A DNA stretch of 21,385 bases from a virus: the IMG/VR virus record IMGVR_UViG_3300029263_000712, positions 1 to 21,385 of that record. One strand, given 5' to 3'. The translations under genes and the position numbers were made by a program. Of this stretch, positions 16,845 to 21,385 are shown one piece after another (position 1 is the first letter of the stretch; the number at the start of each line of letters is the position of its first letter). The notes under the pieces were generated by a model, which saw only the letters and a program-made list of their open reading frames with translations, was not told where the DNA came from and did no database searches.

Positions 16845-17096
16845 ATGACAGATGAAAATATTATAAATAATCTGAGTCTCAAAATTGTTGATGCCTCTGT
16901 AATAGGCAAAGGCACAGAAGCAAAAGATGCTGTAAATGATTTATTGAGTATGAAAATATCAGCTGAGTTGGACGCAATGTCCAATGATGTTTCTTCAAGA
17001 ATTTATTCTAAAAATGAAGAAGATGATGATAATAATGAATATGATGATGAAGAAGATAATGAAAACCAATCCGAAGAAGACGAATCGGAAAATTAG
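16845..17096 (+). CDS. 67: Prohead core protein, gp67-like
   Basis: An 83-residue protein. The first 55 residues look helical (NNLSLKIVDASVIGKG, KDAVNDLLSMKISAELDAM). The last 28 are almost entirely Glu, Asp, Asn and Ser. This helix plus acidic tail, the size (T4 gp67 is 80 aa) and the position between portal gp20 and the core/protease genes identify it as the gp67 analogue. T4 gp67 is a minor scaffold core protein, degraded by gp21, that helps set head shape. Sequence identity to T4 is low, so the call rests on architecture and synteny. AAGGA upstream supports the start. An exact TATAAATA lies inside codons 6-8 (16862-16869). Confidence 0.8.
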   Translation: MTDENIINNLSLKIVDASVIGKGTEAKDAVNDLLSMKISAELDAMSNDVSSRIYSKNEEDDDNNEYDDEEDNENQSEEDESEN

Positions 17097-17110
17097 AAAG
17101 GATATTAGAA

Positions 17111-17383
17111 ATGCTAACATTCGGAGAATTTTGTGATGAATCTTTAGATGAAGCAATCAAATTAAAAAGAAGAGTCCGTGGTGGAAAAATACAGAGAGCC
17201 AAAGTTTCATCTAAAAAGGGCAAAGGTTACACTATAAAAAATGGACGCGAAGTTAGAATTTCTCCTACTGATCTCAAAAAAATGAGTATCAGAAATAAGA
17301 AAAGTGCGCGAAAGTCTAAAGGGAAACGCGCAATGGCAAATGTTAAACGCGCAAGGTCCATGAATAAGAGGACGGGAATCTAA
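17111..17383 (+). CDS. 68: Basic prohead core protein, gp68-like
   Basis: A 90-residue protein, about a third Lys+Arg after an acidic first 14 residues. The segments KLKRRVRGGKIQRAKVSSKK, NKKSARKSKGKRAMANVKRA and RSMNKRTG match the strongly basic small protein that marine T4-like phages encode between gp67 and gp21, where T4 has gp68 (141 aa). A likely gp21 cleavage site, Leu12-Asp13-Glu14 followed by Ala15, would release the basic part from the acidic leader. The basic part would stay inside the head or bind acidic core or DNA (inference). AAAGGAT (17097-17103 region) supports the start, and its stop overlaps the gp21 ATG (TAATG). It is shorter than T4 gp68, so homology is less certain than position. 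Confidence 0.7.
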   Translation: MLTFGEFCDESLDEAIKLKRRVRGGKIQRAKVSSKKGKGYTIKNGREVRISPTDLKKMSIRNKKSARKSKGKRAMANVKRARSMNKRTGI

Positions 17384-18018
17384 TGCAACTTATAACAGAA
17401 GTATTTGAGGATCTGATCGTAGAATCTAAAGGAAAAGAACTTTTTATCGAAGGTGTTTTCCTACAGTCCAATATCAAAAATAGAAATGGCCGAGAATATC
17501 CAGCAGAAATAATGGATAAAGAAGTCGAAAGATACAATGAAAAATATGTCCAGAAAAATCGTGCATTTGGCGAACTGGGACATCCAGAGGGTCCTTCTAT
17601 TAATTTAGAAAGAGTCTCCCATATGATTAAGTCGCTCAAAAAAGAGGGAAATAATTATGTTGGTAAAGCAAAGATTATGACAGAGACTCCTTATGGAAAA
17701 ATTGTCAAAAATCTTATCCAAGAAGGTGCGTCATTGGGTGTTTCTTCTAGGGGTATGGGTAGTGTAAAAGAGTCTGGCGGTAAAAATATCGTACAAGACG
17801 ACTTCTATCTTGCCACTGCAGCAGATATTGTTGCAGACCCAAGTGCTCCAGATGCGTTTGTGAACGGCATCATGGAAGGTAAAGAATGGGTGTGGGATAA
17901 CGGAATTATGAAAGAGAGTCAGATTTCTCAGTATAAATATTCCTTAGATAATAAAAAAAGAATTGAGACTGAAAAACTAAAAATTGATCTTTTCGAAGAT
18001 TTCATGTCGAAATTGTAA
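17383..18018 (+). CDS. 21: Prohead core protease gp21
   Basis: A 211-residue protein, the same length as T4 gp21 (212). The expected motifs are AFGELGHPEG (catalytic His67) and EGASLGVSSRGMG (catalytic Ser at 121 or 122). Then come DFYLATAADIVADPSAPDAF (conserved Asp residues) and VNGIMEGKEWVW. Together they define the T4 prohead serine protease, a relative of herpesvirus assemblin. It cleaves scaffold, core proteins and the gp23 leader after (Leu/Ile)-x-Glu during head maturation, and then itself. Possible self-cleavage sites near the N-terminus are ITE and IVE. The start has AGAGGA at 17367-17372 and overlaps the gp68-like stop. An in-frame TATAAATA occurs near its 3' end (17932-17939). Confidence 0.95.
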   Translation: MQLITEVFEDLIVESKGKELFIEGVFLQSNIKNRNGREYPAEIMDKEVERYNEKYVQKNRAFGELGHPEGPSINLERVSHMIKSLKKEGNNYVGKAKIMTETPYGKIVKNLIQEGASLGVSSRGMGSVKESGGKNIVQDDFYLATAADIVADPSAPDAFVNGIMEGKEWVWDNGIMKESQISQYKYSLDNKKRIETEKLKIDLFEDFMSKL

Positions 18019-18022
18019 ATAT

Positions 18023-18030
18023 TATAAATA
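18023..18030 (+). promoter_or_regulatory. T4-type late promoter octamer (TATAAATA)
   Basis: Exact octamer four bases after the gp21 stop, followed by a 7/8 copy (TATAAATT, 18033-18040). It ends 32 bases before the scaffold ATG. Confidence 0.77.
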
Positions 18031-18062
18031 AATATAAATTAAACTCACTAGGAGACATAAAA

Positions 18063-19070
18063 ATGACAGATTTAGAAAATACAGATGTTGTAGAAGATGA
18101 AGCAATTTCCGAAGAAGAAATTGTGGAAACAACAGATACAGATATTGATGATTCTGACGATCTAGAATCAATCGCAGAAGAAGAAGTAGTAGAAGAAGCT
18201 TCTGATGCCGAAACTGATTTGGACGAAGAAATTGAAACTGATGAAATCGACGAAGATCTAGAAGAAATTCTTGAAACTGAAACCTCGGTTGCTGATCACC
18301 AGATTACATCAGACGATATTGACGTACAAGAAGACATTGATGCCATGTTGAATGGTCAAGATTTGTCAGAAGAGTATCAAGAACAAGTCAAAACAATTTT
18401 TGAAGCCGCTGTAGTAAATAAAGTTAATGAAAAAATCGAAGACATTTATTCTAACTATGAAAGCGACATCGAATCACATGTTGTAGAAATTAGACAAGAA
18501 TTGTCTGAAAAAGTCGATGAGTATCTTTCTTATGTTGCAACAGAGTATGTTACAGAAAACAAACTCGCAATTGAAAACGGACTCAAAGTCGAGATTATGG
18601 AAAACTTTATGGCTGGTATTAAAGGTGTTTTCGAAGATAACTATATCGAACTCCCAGAAGAAAAACTTGACCTATACAGTGAAGCTCTTGAAACCATCGA
18701 TTCGAAAGAATCAGAGTTGCAAGAACAATTTGAAAAGAATGTTCAACTTAATAAGAAAATGGTTGAATTGCAGAAAGACATCGTATTGATGAATGTGACA
18801 GAAGGACTTACCGACACTCAAGTTGAAAAAGTTAAAATGTTGAGTGAAAATGTAGACTTCGAAAATACTAACGACATGACTAAAAAAATCACATTGATTA
18901 AAAATAATTATTTTCCGTCTGAGACAAGCGTTGAAAGCGGTATTCTTGATGAAAGTGCATTAGAAACTTCGGTAGAAGATTCGCCAGTGGTTCAAGAGGA
19001 AAATAAAGTTCAATCGACTAGGACTATCATGGATGTGTACGCACATGCTCTAAATAAACCTAAAGATTAA
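18063..19070 (+). CDS. 22: Major prohead scaffold protein gp22
   Basis: A 335-residue protein between protease gp21 and capsid gp23, longer than T4 gp22 (269 aa). Residues 1-85 are extremely acidic (for example VVEDEAISEEEIVETTDTDI). From about residue 95 the protein is almost purely helical with heptad-like spacing: LSEEYQEQVKTIFEAAVVNK, VEIRQELSEKVDEYLSYVAT, IEGLKVEIMENF-type helices and LQEQFEKNVQLNKKMVELQK. The C-terminus ends STRTIMDVYAHALNKP, a segment typical of the capsid-contacting end in this family. gp22 forms the internal core on which gp23 assembles and is then destroyed by gp21. AGGAG at 18050-18054 supports the start. The long acidic N-terminus is beyond what T4 has. Confidence 0.9.
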   Translation: MTDLENTDVVEDEAISEEEIVETTDTDIDDSDDLESIAEEEVVEEASDAETDLDEEIETDEIDEDLEEILETETSVADHQITSDDIDVQEDIDAMLNGQDLSEEYQEQVKTIFEAAVVNKVNEKIEDIYSNYESDIESHVVEIRQELSEKVDEYLSYVATEYVTENKLAIENGLKVEIMENFMAGIKGVFEDNYIELPEEKLDLYSEALETIDSKESELQEQFEKNVQLNKKMVELQKDIVLMNVTEGLTDTQVEKVKMLSENVDFENTNDMTKKITLIKNNYFPSETSVESGILDESALETSVEDSPVVQEENKVQSTRTIMDVYAHALNKPKD

Positions 19071-19075
19071 ATTTT

Positions 19076-19083
19076 TATAAATA
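19076..19083 (+). promoter_or_regulatory. T4-type late promoter octamer (TATAAATA)
   Basis: Exact octamer after a T run just past the gp22 stop, ending 40 bases before the gp23 ATG. The T run plus octamer resembles the gp18 promoter, consistent with strong expression of the major capsid protein. Confidence 0.8.
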
Positions 19084-19123
19084 ATAACTGATAACATATA
19101 AAATCTACTAAGGAGATAAAAAC

Positions 19124-20515
19124 ATGCACGATTTAAATGAAAATTTTGTACAAGGACTCAAAGAGAAGTGGGCTCCAGTACTCGATCACGAAGACCAAAC
19201 TCCAATCGCAGACAATTACAGAAAAAATGTAACTGCTATTCTTTTGGAAAATACAGAACAGGCTATTCGCAAAGAAAATGCTCTTGGCAATTCTACAATG
19301 CTCAGCGAAGCACCTGCAAACATTGCACCTACTGCTGCTGCGAGTGGTGCATTGACTTATGCAGACCCAGTGATGATTTCCATGATTCGTCGTACCATGC
19401 CTAACCTGATGGCATTCGACATTCTTGGTGTTCAGCCAATGACAGGACCAACTGGTCTTATCTTTGCAATGCGCTCGCGTTATGCAGCACAAGATGGTAC
19501 AGAAGCTCTGCATAACGAAGCAGACACCGGATTTGCTGGTGATTCTAGTAACAGTGGTATTGCTCATACTGGTACTGACCCATTTGCCGGTGCTACGGTT
19601 TCTGGTGGTTCGGTTGTAGAAGCTGTTGCCAGTTACAAAACTGGTGGTGCTGGTTCGACTGCTGATGGTGAAGCACTTGGTCAAGGTACTGCAAACAAGT
19701 TTAGTGCTGACGGTCACTTCAACCAGATGGCATTCTCAATTGAACGCACATCTGTTACTGCTCAAACTCGCGCACTCAAGGCAGAGTACACCACTGAATT
19801 GTCGCAAGACTTGAAGGCTGTACACGGTCTGGATGCAGAGTCAGAACTGTCAACCATTCTTTCGACAGAAATCAATGCAGAAATTAACCGTGAAGTTCTT
19901 CGCGGCCTGTATGACAATGCAAGATTGGGATGTGGCGCACAAACTGCTACCAAAGGTGAATTTGACATTACTGCCGACTCCGATGGACGTTGGAAAGTAG
20001 AGAAGTTCAAAGGTCTGATGATGCAGATTGAACGTGAAGCTAACAGAATCGCAAAAGACACCCGCCGTGGTAAAGGTAATATCGTAGTATGTTCTGCTGA
20101 TGTTGCTTCCGCTCTGGCAATGACAGGTGTTCTTGATTATAACCCACAAATGAATAACAATGGTATTTCTTCGGACGATACTGGTAGTACATTTGCTGGT
20201 GTTCTTAACGGACGTTTCAAAGTATATATCGACCCATATTTCGATAGTGCTGGCGCCCATGATTTCTGTATGGTTGGTTATAAAGGTACTTCTGCTTATG
20301 ACGCTGGTCGGTTCTATTGCCCATACGTTCCAATGCAGATGGTTCGCGCCGTTGGTGAGAACACATTCCAACCAAAAATCGGTTTCAAAACCCGTTATGG
20401 TATGGTAAACAACCCATTTGCTGGTGGACCTCGCGTTGCAGATAGTGCAGCTAATTCACACTCAACTGGTAACATCTACTACAGAATGTTCAAAATTACT
20501 AACCTCAACGGTTAA
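19124..20515 (+). CDS. 23: Major capsid protein gp23
   Basis: A 463-residue protein (T4 gp23 is 521). Residues 1-62 are the leader removed during maturation: NSTMLSE then APANI fits the gp21 cleavage rule, giving cleavage after Glu62. Next is the diagnostic block MISMIRRTMPNLMAFDILGV and QPMTGPTGLIFAMRSRYA, near-identical in type to T4. Further conserved parts are the FNQMAFSIERTSVTAQTRAL and KAEYTTELSQDLKAVHGLDA segments, AEINREVLRGLY, GNIVVCSADVASAL, GRFKVYIDPYF and FQPKIGFKTRYGMVNNPF. HK97-type fold; it forms the hexamers of the head. TAAGGAGAT upstream gives a strong ribosome site. Arg codons are mostly CGN (18 of 22), unlike most neighbours, which favour AGA; this suggests selection for high expression. 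Tandem stops (TAATAA). Confidence 0.98.
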   Translation: MHDLNENFVQGLKEKWAPVLDHEDQTPIADNYRKNVTAILLENTEQAIRKENALGNSTMLSEAPANIAPTAAASGALTYADPVMISMIRRTMPNLMAFDILGVQPMTGPTGLIFAMRSRYAAQDGTEALHNEADTGFAGDSSNSGIAHTGTDPFAGATVSGGSVVEAVASYKTGGAGSTADGEALGQGTANKFSADGHFNQMAFSIERTSVTAQTRALKAEYTTELSQDLKAVHGLDAESELSTILSTEINAEINREVLRGLYDNARLGCGAQTATKGEFDITADSDGRWKVEKFKGLMMQIEREANRIAKDTRRGKGNIVVCSADVASALAMTGVLDYNPQMNNNGISSDDTGSTFAGVLNGRFKVYIDPYFDSAGAHDFCMVGYKGTSAYDAGRFYCPYVPMQMVRAVGENTFQPKIGFKTRYGMVNNPFAGGPRVADSAANSHSTGNIYYRMFKITNLNG

Positions 20516-20531
20516 TAAGTTTAAAAAAATA

Positions 20532-20548
20532 CTGCAAATATAATGCAG
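20532..20548 (+). other. Short hairpin in the gp23 3' untranslated region
   Basis: CTGCA (20532-20536) pairs with TGCAG (20544-20548) around a seven-base AT loop, between the gp23 stop codon and the terminator. It could stabilise the gp23 mRNA end; with five pairs it may also be incidental. Confidence 0.4.
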
Positions 20549-20555
20549 GAACTTT

Positions 20556-20581
20556 GGGGGGATTTATTCCCCCCTTTTTTT
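20556..20581 (+). terminator. Strong Rho-independent terminator after gp23
   Basis: GGGGGG (20556-20561) pairs with CCCCCC (20569-20574) around ATTTATT and is followed directly by seven T (20575-20581). This is a textbook intrinsic terminator ending the capsid transcript about 40 bases after the gp23 stop. Confidence 0.95.
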
Positions 20582-20584
20582 GTG

Positions 20585-20592
20585 ACTAAATA
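20585..20592 (+). promoter_or_regulatory. Possible degenerate late promoter before gp3
   Basis: ACTAAATA matches the late octamer at six of eight positions and sits just after the gp23 terminator, 23 bases before the gp3 start. Some promoter should lie here because a strong terminator precedes the gene, but this match is weak. Confidence 0.3.
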
Positions 20593-20615
20593 GTAGTGTA
20601 ATTAGGAGAGAATAA

Positions 20616-21128
20616 TTGAAGCATACAGATGTAAATTTTATGAATACTCAGTCTTTTCAGATAGACATTCCACTAGCTCCATCTGTAAATGAATGGGTTC
20701 AGTCTGTAAGCGTGCCAGGAGTTACACTTGGGGAAGCAAGCATAGACACTCCATTTATCAGACAACCAGAACCGGGCGATAAACTCATATTTTCGCCATT
20801 GTCGTTCTCATTCATAGTAGACGAAGAAATGAAAAATTTCTTAGAAATGTATAATTGGATGATGGCTTTAGGATTTCCAGAAAATCTTCAACAATATGGA
20901 GTTATGCCTCATCAGGTAAATAGAGTATCCGATTTGCAAGTTACATGTGATATAAATTTACTTGTCTTTAATAATCAAACCAAACCAATTTTGAAATTTA
21001 AAATGTTTGGTTGTTTTCCAATCGCACTAGGAGATATGCCGCTAAATGTTGCGGGTAATGATTCTGAAACCCCTGTGTGTACCGGAGATTTTATGTATAG
21101 AAATTATACAGTAGAAACTATTATTTAA
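20616..21128 (+). CDS. 3: Tail completion / tail terminator protein gp3
   Basis: A 170-residue protein, near T4 gp3 (176 aa). Its conserved features are SFQIDIPLAPSVNEWVQSVS (strand and start of the tube-like fold), VPGVTLGEASIDTPF, PGDKLIFSPLSFSFIVDEEM, NFLEMYNWMMALGFPE and a beta-rich end with FGCFPIALGDMPL. The order gp23-gp3-uvsY is that of marine T4-like phages. gp3 forms a hexamer that ends the tail tube and helps fix the sheath before the neck attaches. The chosen start is TTG at 20616: AGGAG at 20604-20608 lies seven bases upstream, while the first ATG (20640) is too far from any ribosome site. It is distantly tube-like, so a gp19 paralogue elsewhere in the tail is the main alternative. 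Confidence 0.78.
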   Translation: MKHTDVNFMNTQSFQIDIPLAPSVNEWVQSVSVPGVTLGEASIDTPFIRQPEPGDKLIFSPLSFSFIVDEEMKNFLEMYNWMMALGFPENLQQYGVMPHQVNRVSDLQVTCDINLLVFNNQTKPILKFKMFGCFPIALGDMPLNVAGNDSETPVCTGDFMYRNYTVETII

Positions 21129-21151
21129 TATTATTATTTTGTGAGAAAATT

Positions 21152-21385
21152 ATGGACGAAAAATACACAGTCAAAATGGCTGAATTGATGAAAGAATCTG
21201 AAAAAGATATCAAGATAGATTTTTTAAGATTACAAGAAGAGTTGCCACACAATCAAAATTTGATTGGTAAGTGGATGACATATCAACAGGTTTATCAAAC
21301 AAAATATCAATTTCTAGAACTCGACCATAGAATTGTTGTGGCCGAAAAGACAAAATACTACACTGGAAAATTTTCAGAAGATGAA
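21152..21385 (+). CDS. uvsY: UvsY recombination mediator, 5' part
   Basis: An open frame from ATG at 21152 runs off the window end after 78 codons. It resembles the first half of T4 UvsY (137 aa). The order of features is an acidic N-terminus (MDEKYTVKMAELMKESEKDI), KIDFLRLQEELPHNQNL, then a Lys-Trp (GKWMTYQQ, matching T4 SKWL) and a helix. It then reads VVAEKTKYYTGKFSEDE, matching T4 ALKARLDYYSGRGDGDEF. UvsY loads the UvsX recombinase onto ssDNA coated with gp32 in phage recombination and replication. It follows gp3 with a 23-base gap and a weak ribosome site (GTGAG). In marine T4-like phages uvsY is normally followed by uvsW; that gene would lie outside the window. Confidence 0.85.
   Translation, partial: MDEKYTVKMAELMKESEKDIKIDFLRLQEELPHNQNLIGKWMTYQQVYQTKYQFLELDHRIVVAEKTKYYTGKFSEDE

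Noticed and set aside
16825-16854. Tiny ATG-initiated frame of nine codons between gp20 and the gp67-like gene
   Set aside because: Too short to judge. It merely contains the ribosome site of the next gene; a leader peptide cannot be supported.
19133-19717. Open frame of 194 codons on the minus strand opposite gp23
   Set aside because: It lies wholly opposite the unmistakable capsid gene, has low-complexity Ser/Thr/Cys composition typical of antisense frames, and has no ribosome site or family motif.
20616-21128. Reading the gene after gp23 as a second gp19 tail tube
   Set aside because: Its fold is tube-like, but size, the FIVDEEM and YNWMMALGFPE segments and the gp23-gp3-uvsY order fit gp3 better.
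1-21385. tRNA genes, CRISPR arrays, insertion sequences, attachment sites, introns or inteins
   Set aside because: No cloverleaf, regular repeat-spacer array, transposase, integrase, or interruption of gp17, gp20 or gp23 was seen. Genes are contiguous and collinear with T4-like phages.

Overview
The window is the late structural (virion morphogenesis) core of an AT-rich, T4-like contractile-tailed phage (Caudoviricetes). The gene order 13-14-15-16-17-18-19-20-67-68-21-22-23-3-uvsY is that of marine T4-like phages such as cyanophages and pelagiphages, in which genes 3 and uvsY follow gene 23. The phage type is seen in the sequence. The marine assignment is inferred from this order and from the fibre modules. 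The host cannot be named from the sequence. Every supported gene is on the + strand, packed with short gaps or 1-4 base overlaps. I saw no tRNA, integrase, insertion sequence or CRISPR array.

Left region (1-6674): receptor-side or virion-surface genes. They are the 3' end of a fibre-like gene, a 62-residue mini-protein, and a 1997-residue fibre or virion structural protein. The large protein is modular. It has recurrent 'HGL' beta modules, a Tyr-rich low-complexity block, a domain with a complete-looking type I copper (cupredoxin) ligand set, and a conserved C-terminal region around WYGAGKIRFGFKD. The block ends in a strong hairpin terminator.

Middle region (6690-11355): a thermonuclease-family (SNase) gene, then neck and tail-completion proteins gp13, gp14 and gp15 and the terminase pair gp16/gp17. 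Translational coupling is tight (TAATG and ATGA overlaps).

Right region (11427-21385): an oversized tail sheath gp18 (1095 residues against 659 in T4), tail tube gp19, portal gp20, acidic gp67-like and basic gp68-like core proteins, prohead protease gp21, scaffold gp22 and major capsid gp23. A two-hairpin 3' end follows, then gp3 (tail terminator, TTG start) and the first 78 codons of uvsY (recombination mediator), cut by the window edge.

Six intergenic copies of TATAAATA, identical to the T4 late-promoter octamer, precede the mini-protein gene, gp13, gp18, gp19, gp22 and gp23. This suggests T4-type late sigma (gp55-like) control. Together the genes make the procapsid (20, 67, 68, 21, 22, 23), package DNA (16, 17), close the head (13, 14) and build the tail (18, 19, 3, 15) and fibres. 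Overall this is a conventional T4-like late cluster. The less ordinary parts are the cupredoxin-like domain in the giant fibre and the large sheath insertion that shares a module with that fibre.
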